Assembly: GCA_041583495.1 (NCBI GenBank)
Contig: JBFHFS010000053.1
Coordinates: 1 to 34,204 of the forward strand
Source of the DNA: JBFHFS01 sp041583495
Lineage (GTDB): Bacteria > Bacteroidota > Bacteroidia > Bacteroidales > Marinilabiliaceae
DNA length: 34,204 bases
Direction of reading: 5' to 3'
Part shown: positions 7,942-16,305 of the stretch, one piece after another
How positions within the stretch are numbered: position 1 is the stretch's first letter
How the letters are laid out: each line of letters begins with the position of its first letter
Notes under the pieces: generated by a model
Seen by the model: only the letters and a program-made list of their open reading frames with translations
Database searches by the model: none
What the model was told of the DNA's origin: nothing
Made by a program: the position numbers and the translations under genes

Positions 7942-9759
7942 CTATCGTCTGGAGAGCGAAAAGAGAAACTCCAAACCACCACCGGGCTGGTTGCGAACCG
8001 AAATCTCTCCTTTGTGCAACTGCACGGCATTCTTAACAATCGAGAGACCTAAGCCGGTACCACCGGTGGCTCTGGTGCGTCCCTCATCGGTACGATAGAA
8101 GCGCTCAAAAAGGCGGGCCAGGTGCTCTTCGGGAACGCCTTTGCCGGTATCGGAATAGCTGAAGTAGTAAAATCGCTTGTCTTTAAGGTATTGTTTAATA
8201 GTTATTTGAGTGTTTTCTCCGGCATAATTGAGGGTGTTTTCTACAAGGTTTTGAAAGATGGAGGACAATAAACTGTCGTTTCCAGGTACTACAACCTCCT
8301 GACCGATGGAGATATCTACCCCGATTTTTTTATCCGTCAGACGGGATTCCAGGTTTTCAACCACATCTTTAACCAGGGGAAGCAAATGCGTGGGCTTAAA
8401 CTCAAACAAATCACCGGCCTCTTCAATGTTGTTCAGTAAGGATATGTCATTTAAGAGGGCATGGAGCCGTTCTGTCTGGGCGTAGGCCTTTTGAACAAAA
8501 TAATCCTGCTTATCCGCGGGCAAGGCCGGGTTATTCATAAGGGTCTCCAGATAACCCTTAACCGATGCCAGAGGAGTCTTTAGTTCGTGGGCAATATTGG
8601 AGGTCAATTGCTTTTTGAGCAACCGGCGCTTTTCAGGACGTGTGATGTCGATAATCAATATCTCGAAACTCTTGTCGGCAAAGACAATACTTCGGGCTCT
8701 GTAAAACCGCTCATTTTTTTCGAAGGAAATGGCCACCTGAGGTAAATTCTTTACGTTAATCACATAGCTGGGATGGGTGTATTTCTTAACCTCTTTGATC
8801 AGTGGTTCAAATTCTTTCATCTTAAATATCATCTCGGCCGAAACGGTTGAATGTTCCGAGATGAGATTAATATACTGTATAAAATGGCTGTTGTTTAGTA
8901 TCTTTTCATGTTGGCTGGTAAAGAAAGCGATCCCTTCGTTTAAGGCATACAGATGGTTAAAGAGACGCTCCTTCTCGGCGGTGAAATTCTCCTTGGCTTG
9001 TCTAAGATCGTTGTATATATGGACTATCTGACGTCGGATATCGCCAAATTCGGAATCGGTAAACCGTACATCCGGGTCAATGTCTTCATTATTTCCGGCC
9101 CGGATGGCAAAATCTCTTAGCTTGTTAATAAATTCCCCCAGTCGTTTGGTTACCAGGTATAAAATGCCCCACATGATCAGGAACATGGCCAGCATGAAAA
9201 AGATAAAAACGCGTTCGGCCTTCAGAAAATTTTTCAGTTCAAGATTGTAAACGGCGGCACATCGTACAAAGTAGCCGTTGTAATAACGGGCATAATAATA
9301 GAAATCCTGTTGGGTAGTTTCCGAGAACCGAATATTAGAACCCATTCCCGAATAAAAGGCTTTTTGAATTTCGGGCCTTTGCAGGTGGTTTTCCATCTTC
9401 TCATATTCGGGGACAAAGCTGTCGTAAACCACTTTCCCCTGAACATCCACGACGGTTATTCGGGTGTCGGTTTCGGGAATGAGAAATTTGAGCGTGTCCA
9501 GTTTATCAAAGTTGTTTTTAGACATTATTTGATAATGGTCGATGTACCGATGGGTAAAGCCGGCAATATTTTCAAGGGTGTTTTCCAGCTGATCGGTACG
9601 GTATCTCTTTTCGCGGTTAAACTGAAAGGCCAGGATGGAAACCAGAAAAAAGGTAAAGGCAGCAAAAAAATAGAGGAACATTCGCTGCTGATAGGTTTTT
9701 CGTTTACGTGCCACGTGGGTAATTTTTAAATGGTAACTATTCTCGTTTTCGCCCTGCAT
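7942..9759 (-). CDS. phoR: Phosphate-regulon sensor histidine kinase PhoR
   Basis: A 605-residue two-helix membrane kinase, last gene of the Pho operon. A basic cytoplasmic N-tail (1-26) leads into TM1 (about 27-46), a periplasmic domain (47-183), TM2 (about 184-204), and a linker and PAS-like segment. Then come HisKA with His391 in LTSNIAHELKTPLASVKGYL and HATPase_c with NLVENTLNYAGEN (N box), DTGKGVPEEHL (G1), FERFYR (F) and GGTGLGLSIV (G2). The family phosphorylates PhoB under phosphate limitation and dephosphorylates it when phosphate is ample, with PstSCAB and PhoU relaying the state. The start codon is 30 bp after the phoB stop. The PhoR name rests on both domain layout and context; the periplasmic domain is larger than in Escherichia coli PhoR. 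Confidence 0.9.
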   Translation of the reverse strand: MQGENENSYHLKITHVARKRKTYQQRMFLYFFAAFTFFLVSILAFQFNREKRYRTDQLENTLENIAGFTHRYIDHYQIMSKNNFDKLDTLKFLIPETDTRITVVDVQGKVVYDSFVPEYEKMENHLQRPEIQKAFYSGMGSNIRFSETTQQDFYYYARYYNGYFVRCAAVYNLELKNFLKAERVFIFFMLAMFLIMWGILYLVTKRLGEFINKLRDFAIRAGNNEDIDPDVRFTDSEFGDIRRQIVHIYNDLRQAKENFTAEKERLFNHLYALNEGIAFFTSQHEKILNNSHFIQYINLISEHSTVSAEMIFKMKEFEPLIKEVKKYTHPSYVINVKNLPQVAISFEKNERFYRARSIVFADKSFEILIIDITRPEKRRLLKKQLTSNIAHELKTPLASVKGYLETLMNNPALPADKQDYFVQKAYAQTERLHALLNDISLLNNIEEAGDLFEFKPTHLLPLVKDVVENLESRLTDKKIGVDISIGQEVVVPGNDSLLSSIFQNLVENTLNYAGENTQITIKQYLKDKRFYYFSYSDTGKGVPEEHLARLFERFYRTDEGRTRATGGTGLGLSIVKNAVQLHKGEISVRNQPGGGLEFLFSLSRR

Positions 9760-9789
9760 GGTTTAAGCAGGCTGCCGGAAAATTGAGGT

Positions 9790-10470
9790 TCAATTCTCAA
9801 AACAATAACCATAGCCGGTGCGCCCCTTAATGGCCGACCCATAGGATTTTATCTTCTTTCGGAGCCGGGCTATGTTCACATCTACATTTCGTTCGGTGAC
9901 GATCACCTCGTCGCTCCAAACACGGTTAAGGATTTCCTGCCGGCTGATGTATTTTCCCATATTTCGCATTAACAAGGCCAGAATCTCAAATTCTTTCCGG
10001 GTTAACTGAATGGGGGTCTCATCAAGGGTGACCGATTTGCGGGCGATGTCCATTTTTAGGCCCTCGTGGGTAATAACCGAACCCTTTGGCCCGGAGGATT
10101 GGCCTCTTTTTAAGACGGCTTTTATCCGTACAATTACCTCTTTTATCGAGAAGGGTTTGATGATGTAATCGTCACCCCCCACGTTAAAACCTGTGAGTAG
10201 GTCGTTTTCAGCTCCCTTGGCGGTCAAAAATATTATGGGTACCTCCAGGGCCCGGTCCTTGCGCACAATATCTGCCATCTTGTAACCCGACATGCCGCCC
10301 ATCATCACATCCAACAAAAGGAGATGATAGTTTTCCAGTGGAAGATTCAGCGCTTCTTCGGCCGAAGCCGCTACATCGATCGCAAAGCCTTCGCTGGATA
10401 GGTTGAATTGCAGAATCTCCCGGAGATCCGGCTCATCATCAACCACCAGTATCTTTGGTGTATGGTTCAT
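9790..10470 (-). CDS. phoB: Phosphate-regulon response regulator PhoB
   Basis: A 226-residue OmpR/PhoB-type regulator. The receiver domain (1-120) has Asp11/Asp12, phosphoacceptor Asp54 in LLLLDVMMGGMSG, and Lys105 in YIIKPFS. The winged-helix domain (about 130-226) has the typical IQLTRKEFEILALLMRN, ISRQEILNRVW and RNVDVNIARLRKKI. It activates phosphate-starvation genes by binding 11-bp direct repeats. Candidate sites of this kind lie upstream of the porin at the head of the operon, so autoregulation is likely. The gene is 3 bp downstream of phoU and 30 bp upstream of phoR. Confidence 0.93.
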   Translation of the reverse strand: MNHTPKILVVDDEPDLREILQFNLSSEGFAIDVAASAEEALNLPLENYHLLLLDVMMGGMSGYKMADIVRKDRALEVPIIFLTAKGAENDLLTGFNVGGDDYIIKPFSIKEVIVRIKAVLKRGQSSGPKGSVITHEGLKMDIARKSVTLDETPIQLTRKEFEILALLMRNMGKYISRQEILNRVWSDEVIVTERNVDVNIARLRKKIKSYGSAIKGRTGYGYCFEN

Positions 10471-10473
10471 AGG

Positions 10474-11166
10474 TTATGCTTCTTTGTTATGGTGTCGGAT
10501 GTCTTTTCCTTCAATGGAATAGATGGCCGCTTCGGCAATGTTGGTGGCATGGTCGGCTATTCGTTCTATATTCGACATCATCTCTTTAATGGTAATTATG
10601 CTCATCAATAAGTGCTTGTTGCGCTCGGCCGAATCGGCTTTGCCCAGCATCTTCTTCAGCAGCTTTTGATTGATTTCGTCAAAAACCACATCATTTTTGA
10701 TGGTCCATATGGCAAATTCTTTATCATCGTTTAAATAAGAAAGCAAGGACTTTCTGACCATTTTAATACTCAAAATGGTCATATTTACCAGCACTTCCTT
10801 GAGTTGGTCGTAAACCTCGGGGCTTTTAATCTTCTTGATGAAGTTAAAGATATTCACCACGATATCTCCAATGCGCTCGAGGCTTATTAAAATGCGGTAG
10901 CAGGCGATAATGCTTCTTAAATCAGAAGCAACGGGTTGGTACAACACAATGGTGTTCACGATTTTATCGCTTAGTTTAACCTCTTTTTTGTCGATTTGAT
11001 CCTCAATAGCGAGAATCTTTTTCAGAACCTCGTCTGCCACAACGAGCTTCCCTGAGTTAATGATTTGTTCCATTTCGTCCAACTGCCCAAGTACCAGGTT
11101 GGCAAAAAGTTCAAAATCGGCATGAATAGATTTTATGGCATCGTCTTTTCGTAGGGTCATGATCAA
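10474..11166 (-). CDS. phoU: Phosphate signalling complex protein PhoU
   Basis: A 230-residue all-helical protein with the two PhoU repeats: residues about 15-105, with KKILAIEDQIDKKEVKLSDK and LRSIIACYRILISLERIGDI, and about 120-215, with KMLGKADSAERNKHLLMSII and IERIADHATNIAEAAIYSIE. The ERIGD and ERIADHA motifs mark the metal-binding helices. PhoU damps Pho signalling and restrains PstSCAB activity. It lies between pstB (32 bp upstream) and phoB (3 bp downstream), the order expected for a single transcript. Length is normal. Confidence 0.95.
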   Translation of the reverse strand: MIMTLRKDDAIKSIHADFELFANLVLGQLDEMEQIINSGKLVVADEVLKKILAIEDQIDKKEVKLSDKIVNTIVLYQPVASDLRSIIACYRILISLERIGDIVVNIFNFIKKIKSPEVYDQLKEVLVNMTILSIKMVRKSLLSYLNDDKEFAIWTIKNDVVFDEINQKLLKKMLGKADSAERNKHLLMSIITIKEMMSNIERIADHATNIAEAAIYSIEGKDIRHHNKEA

Positions 11167-11198
11167 CTATTTTATGTTTTTTTATTTTTTTCCATGGT

Positions 11199-11978
11199 CT
11201 ATCCGAATTTCCCGGTTAAATATTCTTCGGTTCTGGAATCTATGGGATTGGTAAACATATTTTTCGTTTTCCCGTATTCTACCAATTCCCCAAGATACAT
11301 AAATAAAGAATAATCGGAGATCCGTGCCGCCTGCGACATGTTGTGGGTTACCAGGATTATCGTGTAGTGTTCTTTAAGCTTGACCAGCAAATCTTCCACT
11401 TTTGAGGTGGCAATTGGATCGAGTGCCGAGGTGGGTTCGTCCAGCAAGATGACTTCAGGGCTTAAAGCCAGGGCTCTGGCGATACAGAGTCGCTGCTGCT
11501 GTCCGCCGGAGAGAAAGGTGCCTTTTTTAAAGAGCGAATCTTTCACCTCCTCCCAGAGGGCCACATCAGTTAGCGACCGCTCCACAATTTCATCCCGTTC
11601 CCTCTTTTTTAAGCGGATGCCATTGAGCTTGTAACCCGCTACAACATTGTCGTAGATGCTCATAGTGGGAAACGGATTGGGACGTTGAAATACCATGCCC
11701 ATGTGGCGGCGTAGTTTTATGGCCGACATGTCGAAGATATTTTTCTCATTTAAAATCACCTGACCCTCCGTGCTGATGTTTTCGTACAACTCATGCATGC
11801 GGTTTAAGGCCCTTAGCAAGGTGCTTTTACCACACCCCGAAGGCCCCATTATGGCTGTAACCGAGTTCTTTTTGATGTTTACCGATACGTTATTTACGGC
11901 CACTTTCTTGTCGTAGGCCACCGATAAATTACGAATCGATAAGATGGGGTTTTTTATATCTGCAATGGTATTGGTCAT
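11199..11978 (-). CDS. pstB: Phosphate ABC transporter ATP-binding protein PstB
   Basis: A 259-residue ATPase subunit of the high-affinity phosphate importer. Walker A is GPSGCGKS at 45-52, the ABC signature LSGGQ is at 156-160, Walker B is VILLDEP at 176-182, and the switch histidine lies in ILVTHNM. The family-specific segment MGMVFQRPNPFPTMSIYDNV is present and points to PstB rather than another ABC ATPase. It works on the inner face of the inner membrane with PstA and PstC. The start is 3 bp downstream of the pstA stop, so translation is probably coupled. Confidence 0.97.
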   Translation of the reverse strand: MTNTIADIKNPILSIRNLSVAYDKKVAVNNVSVNIKKNSVTAIMGPSGCGKSTLLRALNRMHELYENISTEGQVILNEKNIFDMSAIKLRRHMGMVFQRPNPFPTMSIYDNVVAGYKLNGIRLKKRERDEIVERSLTDVALWEEVKDSLFKKGTFLSGGQQQRLCIARALALSPEVILLDEPTSALDPIATSKVEDLLVKLKEHYTIILVTHNMSQAARISDYSLFMYLGELVEYGKTKNMFTNPIDSRTEEYLTGKFG

Positions 11979-11981
11979 AAT

Positions 11982-12869
11982 TTATCTTCTTTGGGCGGCG
12001 ATGTGTTTGGATACAATATTCAAAATTAAAACGATGGCCATTAATAACAGTGAAGAACTCCAAATTAAATCAATCATGTTGGGGTCGTTGTAAAATTCCC
12101 AAATCAGCAGGGGGATCGCGCTGGTGGGTTTTGAAAGGTCCAGGTTGATCATGGAGCTCCCCAGGGCCGTTAACATGAGGGGGGCGGTTTCTCCCAAAAT
12201 ACGGGAAATCCCCAGTAAAATGCCTGTTAACAAACCACTGAATCCCGTGGGGATGAGTACTCTGAAAATGACCTTGTGATAGGGAACCCCCAAGGCTAAT
12301 GCGGCCTCTTTCAGCGTTTGGGGAATCATCTTGAAGGTTTCTTCGGTCGACCGCACAATCATGGGCAACATCATGATGGCCATGGATACACTTCCGGCCA
12401 GGGCCGAGAACCCCATGGTGATGTGCTTTACAATCCACAGGTAGGAGATTAATCCCAGCACAATTGAAGGCACTCCTTGCAAAATATCGGAAACATTACG
12501 GGTTAAATTGGCCATCCATTTCCCCGGGTTCTCATACAGGTATATGCCGGTTAAAACACCTATGGGAATGGCTATCGCTGAGGATAAAACCACCATCATT
12601 AAGGTACCGATGATTCCATTGGCAATACCCCCGGGAATCAATTCTCCATTCGATATGGCCGTCATGGCTTCGTAGGTATCCGGGGTGGTTTTGATCAGAA
12701 AGTCCAGGCTGATTTGTCGGTATCCTTTTACCACGAGCTGGCCTATGATAAGAAGGATGGGGGAGATGGTGATCAGGGAAAGTATCACGACCCCAATCAA
12801 CACCAGTTTGTCTTTGAGTATTCGTCCCGATGAGTGGTCCTGCTTTGCAAGTGATTGGTTTGAAGCCAT
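11982..12869 (-). CDS. pstA: Phosphate ABC transporter permease PstA
   Basis: A 295-residue inner-membrane permease with about six transmembrane helices, the first at about residues 24-48. The MetI-type permease signature is clear: EAALALGVPYHKVIFRVLIP (the EAA loop that contacts PstB), followed by GFSGLLTGILLGISRILGET. Near the middle, SDILQGVPSIVLGLISYLWI is typical of PstA. It forms the channel with PstC. Spacing is 10 bp from pstC and 3 bp to pstB. A weak AGGA lies 5 bases ahead of the ATG. Confidence 0.96.
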   Translation of the reverse strand: MASNQSLAKQDHSSGRILKDKLVLIGVVILSLITISPILLIIGQLVVKGYRQISLDFLIKTTPDTYEAMTAISNGELIPGGIANGIIGTLMMVVLSSAIAIPIGVLTGIYLYENPGKWMANLTRNVSDILQGVPSIVLGLISYLWIVKHITMGFSALAGSVSMAIMMLPMIVRSTEETFKMIPQTLKEAALALGVPYHKVIFRVLIPTGFSGLLTGILLGISRILGETAPLMLTALGSSMINLDLSKPTSAIPLLIWEFYNDPNMIDLIWSSSLLLMAIVLILNIVSKHIAAQRR

Positions 12870-12879
12870 AATGGTCCTG

Positions 12880-13731
12880 TTAGCTCATTTTTTTAATAAT
12901 CAGTTTTCCAATGGCGTTTACGATGCCGGTAATAATGAAGAGCAAAAGCCCGATGGCAATCAATGCACTAAGCTTTAGTCCGTCGGCTTCCCCAAACTGA
13001 TTGGCAATCACACTGGCCATGGTATTGCCGGTGTCGAAAAAGGAGGTGGGTACCATATTGGTGTTGCCAATTAACATGGTAACAGCCATGGTTTCCCCCA
13101 GGGCCCGGCCAAAGGCTAATATGTAGCCTGCCACAATTCCGGAGCGGGCCGCCGGAATGGTTACCGTTGAGATCACCTCCAGGCGTGTAGCCCCCAGGGA
13201 ATAGGCGGCTTCCTTCAGATCGTTGGGAACCATACTGATGATTTCATTGCTCAGCGAGGTGGCATAGGGTATTATCATGACGGATAAGATAAGGCTGGCG
13301 GTGAAAATGCCAAAGCCTTGTCCCCCAAAACCCAGATCGATGAGCAGCGGGCGCAAAACATAGAAACCCCACAAGCCGTAGACGATGGAAGGAATGCCGG
13401 CCAGGAGATCTACCAAAAGACCTAAAATGCGAGCCACACGTGTTCCTTTAAAATATTCCCCTAAAAAGAGAGAGGCCGAAAAGGAAAGAGGCAAACAAAT
13501 TAATAGGGCGGTAAAGGAGGTTAAGAGTGTCCCCACGATAAAGGGCAAAGCACCGTAGTTTTCCCCTCCTTCGGTGGGGTCCCAGTCGCCTGAAAAAATA
13601 AATTGCCATCCAAAGGTTCTAAAGGCCGGGAGTGCGCCCCCTACCAGGGAGTAGAGCATCCCTCCAGCCAATAACAATATGAGAATGGGAACTAAGAATA
13701 AAACGATTTTTGTGATGCGGTCGCTATTCAT
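12880..13731 (-). CDS. pstC: Phosphate ABC transporter permease PstC
   Basis: A permease of 283 residues from the preferred start at 13731 (MNSDRITKIVLFLVP), with about six transmembrane helices. Family motifs include YGALPFIVGTLLTSFTALLI, LLAGIPSIVYGLWGFYVLRP, the EAA loop NDLKEAAYSLGATRLEVIST and GYILAFGRALGETMAVTMLI. The frame stays open to an ATG at 13833, adding 34 residues (starting MPQGLPAVEQA) that match nothing typical and would be encoded by the pstS-pstC hairpin. I therefore prefer the later ATG, immediately before the first membrane helix. It pairs with PstA, 10 bp downstream. Confidence 0.93.
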   Translation of the reverse strand: MNSDRITKIVLFLVPILILLLAGGMLYSLVGGALPAFRTFGWQFIFSGDWDPTEGGENYGALPFIVGTLLTSFTALLICLPLSFSASLFLGEYFKGTRVARILGLLVDLLAGIPSIVYGLWGFYVLRPLLIDLGFGGQGFGIFTASLILSVMIIPYATSLSNEIISMVPNDLKEAAYSLGATRLEVISTVTIPAARSGIVAGYILAFGRALGETMAVTMLIGNTNMVPTSFFDTGNTMASVIANQFGEADGLKLSALIAIGLLLFIITGIVNAIGKLIIKKMS

Positions 13732-13811
13732 TTTAGCAGTTGGGCTATATTTAGTGTTTGTCCTAGAGTTGGGCGTTTGAGCCAGAAAGTCCAAATTTAA
13801 AGCCTGCTCCA

Positions 13812-13830
13812 CCGCAGGTAGCCCCTGCGG
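13812..13830 (-). other. Hairpin between pstS and pstC
   Basis: CCGCAGG (13812-13818) and CCTGCGG (13824-13830) form a perfect 7-bp stem with a 5-base loop, 18 bases after the pstS stop. No T-run follows on the minus strand, so it is not an ordinary terminator. A hairpin here could protect the 3' end of pstS mRNA or partly attenuate transcription, giving more binding protein than permease. That role is inferred from other binding-protein operons. Confidence 0.6.
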
Positions 13831-13848
13831 CAAGCCTTCGGCGACCGT

Positions 13849-14910
13849 TTAGTTCAATAACGCTTTTCCGTTGTAAGTAACGCCTTTAAGAAGGGCTTTG
13901 GCTTTTTCCACAGCCAGGGGAGGGAGTGGCGCATAATTGACCTTCGAGGCTTCTCCCTGCGCTTCAGGGCTAATCAGCCAATTGAGAAACGTGACGGTTC
14001 CCAGGGCCTGATCTTTCGACCTGTCACTGTAGGATTGTTCCTTGTAAAGGATGATCCAGGTAAAGCCGCTGATTGGGTAGGAGGCGGGATCGGATGAGTT
14101 GGTCAGCATAATCCTGGTATCCGAGGGGATAGCCCCCTGGGCGGCTGAACTGATACTTTCAATGCTGGGTTGGATATAAACCCCGCTACTGTTTTGTACT
14201 TTTGCCGTTTGAATTTTTTGTGCAAAAGCAAATTCTGAACCGATGTACCCCAGGGCCCCCGCCGTTTGGCTAATGGTTCCGGCTACCCCCGGATTGCCCT
14301 TGGCGCCCATGCCAACCGGCCATTTCAGAGACTTTCCGGTGCCAACAGCATCGGCCCACCTGGTGCTTACTTTGCTCATGTAATCACTGAAGATATAGGT
14401 GGTTCCACTACCATCCGAACGGTGAACAACCGTAATGTCAAGGTCGGGGAGGTTCACATCCGGGTTATTGCTTTTTAGGGCGGCATCGCTCCAATTGGTG
14501 ATTTCGCCCATAAAAATCTTTTCAAGCAACTGGTCAGAGAGTTTCAGTTCATCCACCCCTTCCAAATTGAAAGCAATCACTACGGCGCCCAGGCAGGTGG
14601 GAATATGAACCACCTCAGCTGGCATTTCGGCCAGTTGGGTATCGCTCAAAAAAGCATCGGTGGCACCGAAGTCAACCACTTTGTCCTTCAAACTGCGAAT
14701 GCCTCCTCCTGATCCAATCCCTCCATAGGTGACCAGAACGTCGGTTTTTTGAGTGTAGGCTTTAAATATCATATTGTAATAGGGGAGTGGAAAAGTTGCA
14801 CCAGCTGACGTCAGACTGACGTTTTGATTGGAGGTACCCCCCTTTTTTGTGGAATTCTGGCAGGAAGTGATAAGAAGTGCTGCCAGGATAAATGTCACAA
14901 TTGTTTTCAT
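13849..14910 (-). CDS. pstS: Phosphate ABC transporter substrate-binding lipoprotein PstS
   Basis: A 353-residue phosphate-binding lipoprotein. The lipobox is LITSC with Cys17 as the anchor. Phosphate-binding motifs are SAGATFPLPYYNMIFKAY near the start, GGIGSGGGIRSLKDKVVDFG, and HRSDGSGTTYIFSDY, followed by KGNPGVAGTISQTAGALGYI; these are the hallmark loops of PstS. It captures phosphate in the periplasm and delivers it to PstCA. The upstream gap of 179 bp to the porin contains no clear terminator or good Pho box, so pstS is probably read from the porin promoter. The downstream gap holds a hairpin. Confidence 0.97.
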   Translation of the reverse strand: MKTIVTFILAALLITSCQNSTKKGGTSNQNVSLTSAGATFPLPYYNMIFKAYTQKTDVLVTYGGIGSGGGIRSLKDKVVDFGATDAFLSDTQLAEMPAEVVHIPTCLGAVVIAFNLEGVDELKLSDQLLEKIFMGEITNWSDAALKSNNPDVNLPDLDITVVHRSDGSGTTYIFSDYMSKVSTRWADAVGTGKSLKWPVGMGAKGNPGVAGTISQTAGALGYIGSEFAFAQKIQTAKVQNSSGVYIQPSIESISSAAQGAIPSDTRIMLTNSSDPASYPISGFTWIILYKEQSYSDRSKDQALGTVTFLNWLISPEAQGEASKVNYAPLPPLAVEKAKALLKGVTYNGKALLN

Positions 14911-15089
14911 GGGTAATTGATTAAGTGTTAATGGCTGTTCGAATTCATTAAATATTAATTATCTTTTTGTGTTTCAGCAGTTTGTTCGGAATAATTCAGA
15001 AGATTATTTCCGTTGTTCTTTAATTTTTGATCTGGTTCATATTTTCTTCTTAGGCGATTCCACCTTCAGACACTCTATTTTTCTTTTGA

Positions 15090-16070
15090 CTAGAATTTTA
15101 TTTCACAGCTAAGGAAAAGTGTTGTGAGGCCGGGCTCTCCATTTTCGGCCGGGTTCCAGGTCTGTATGTTTGGGGTCAGTTTAACGCCTTTTACTGGAGC
15201 ATATTCAATGCCTGCTATAATAGCTTGTCCATCATTGGAATGGTTCCAGTCGGTTGTTTCGCCGGGTAGTGTATTGGAAAAAAGTTGATCGTAACGGCCA
15301 AAAAGACTCACTTTGGGAAATGCTTTTACCGTTCCGTAAAAGGAAGTTCCGTTCCATTCATGATCCTTCTCAAAATCTACGTTGAATTGTCTGTTGTATT
15401 CGGCCCCCAGCCTAAACCTATCTCCTTCGTAGCCAACAAAGGTCGTTATCGACGATTGGGTCTGATCTTTTGATGAAAAGTCATAATAAATACGCCCGGT
15501 CCATCTTTTTACCGGAGTTACCGTCAGCCCAAACCCAGTTCTGAGCGTACTATCCGATTGGAGTGATTTGTAGCCTTCCCCGTTGGCAATAATCATATCC
15601 GCACTAAAAATATCGCTGATTTTATAATCAATACTTACACCAAGGTCGGCACTGGAGTTGAATTTGTATTCATCCTGAAAGGATTTGGCCAGATAACGAT
15701 AGCCCCAATTCCCCTCCTGTATTTTAAACTGGGTGGTTGCAATCATTCCAAAATGTACCGTAAGGTTATCCCTGTTGTATTTCAGATAGGCATTTTTTAC
15801 AAATGCCGTCATTTCCAGCTTGCCAACTCCGGGATCCCCAATATCAAGATTAGCTTTGGCCGACAGGTATTCACTAAAGGCATATTCATATCCCAGATAT
15901 AAACGGTTGATTTCGAAGGCCGAGGCAGATTCCCCGTCCGAAAAGGTGGTGTGAAAATTATTGAAAACTTTCATAAAGGGTTTTCCGCCAGGTTTAAAAT
16001 CTTTGCTTTGCGACATCGCCAGGAAAGAAATGGTGAGCAGCGCAAAAGTTAAAATATAGGCTCTTTTCAT
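15090..16070 (-). CDS. Outer-membrane porin, probably phosphate-regulated
   Basis: A 326-residue outer-membrane beta-barrel with signal peptide (1-20, MKRAYILTFALLTISFLAMS). The body alternates short turns and amphipathic strands, such as RLYLGYEYAFSEYLSAKANL, LTVHFGMIATTQFKI and RWTGRIYYDFSS, and the chain ends in LSCEIKF with a terminal phenylalanine, as barrel proteins do. It is the first gene before pstS and lies directly behind candidate PhoB sites, so it may admit phosphate or phosphorylated solutes, as OprP or PhoE do elsewhere. Homology to those proteins is not evident by eye; the function is inferred from fold and context. Confidence 0.8.
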   Translation of the reverse strand: MKRAYILTFALLTISFLAMSQSKDFKPGGKPFMKVFNNFHTTFSDGESASAFEINRLYLGYEYAFSEYLSAKANLDIGDPGVGKLEMTAFVKNAYLKYNRDNLTVHFGMIATTQFKIQEGNWGYRYLAKSFQDEYKFNSSADLGVSIDYKISDIFSADMIIANGEGYKSLQSDSTLRTGFGLTVTPVKRWTGRIYYDFSSKDQTQSSITTFVGYEGDRFRLGAEYNRQFNVDFEKDHEWNGTSFYGTVKAFPKVSLFGRYDQLFSNTLPGETTDWNHSNDGQAIIAGIEYAPVKGVKLTPNIQTWNPAENGEPGLTTLFLSCEIKF

Positions 16071-16111
16071 TCTTTAAATATTAAATTTTTATAAGTGCTT
16101 TGTTAGAGTCT

Positions 16112-16162
16112 GTTGCAAATGAAGACCTAAAACATTACAGCCGTATTGCAAAAAGATTACAA
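16112..16162 (-). promoter_or_regulatory. Candidate Pho box: half-sites at 11-bp spacing
   Basis: On the minus strand, three 7-mers stand exactly 11 bases apart: TTGTAAT (16156-16162), TTGCAAT (16145-16151) and CTGTAAT (16134-16140). A fourth, TTGCAAC (16112-16118), is in phase two units further. Escherichia coli PhoB half-sites are CTGTCAT with the same 11-base period. The array lies 42-92 bases upstream of the porin ATG and would make the porin-pst-pho operon PhoB-controlled. Confidence 0.7.
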
Positions 16163-16242
16163 AATGATTAAATCAATAAATTTGGTGATAAAACAGGTTG
16201 AAATATATTTGTTTTGCCTTGAATATCAAATCTATAAAGCAA

Positions 16243-16260
16243 GTTACAAAACTATTGCGA
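16243..16260 (-). promoter_or_regulatory. Second candidate Pho box upstream
   Basis: TCGCAAT (16254-16260) and TTGTAAC (16243-16249) on the minus strand are also 11 bases apart and fit the same YTGYAAY pattern with one mismatch. The pair is about 80 bases upstream of the main array and may be an auxiliary PhoB site. With only two half-sites the support is weaker. Confidence 0.45.
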
Positions 16261-16281
16261 GGGGAGGGGAGAATTGTGGTT

Positions 16282-16304
16282 AAAAAAACACCTGGGTTGC
16301 CCCA
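16282..16304 (-). terminator. Weak intrinsic terminator after the flavoprotein gene
   Basis: Immediately after the flavoprotein stop, the minus strand reads TGGG, loop GCAA, CCCA, then GGTG and seven T residues (16288-16282). The stem is only 4 bp but has a GNRA-type loop and a good T-run. It would separate this gene from the Pho operon. Confidence 0.45.
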
Positions 16305-16305
16305 T

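Noticed and set aside
14911..15089. A separate Pho box in front of pstS
   Set aside because: CTGAATT, CGAACAA and CTGAAAC are 11 bases apart on the minus strand but match the half-site pattern poorly; I do not support it.
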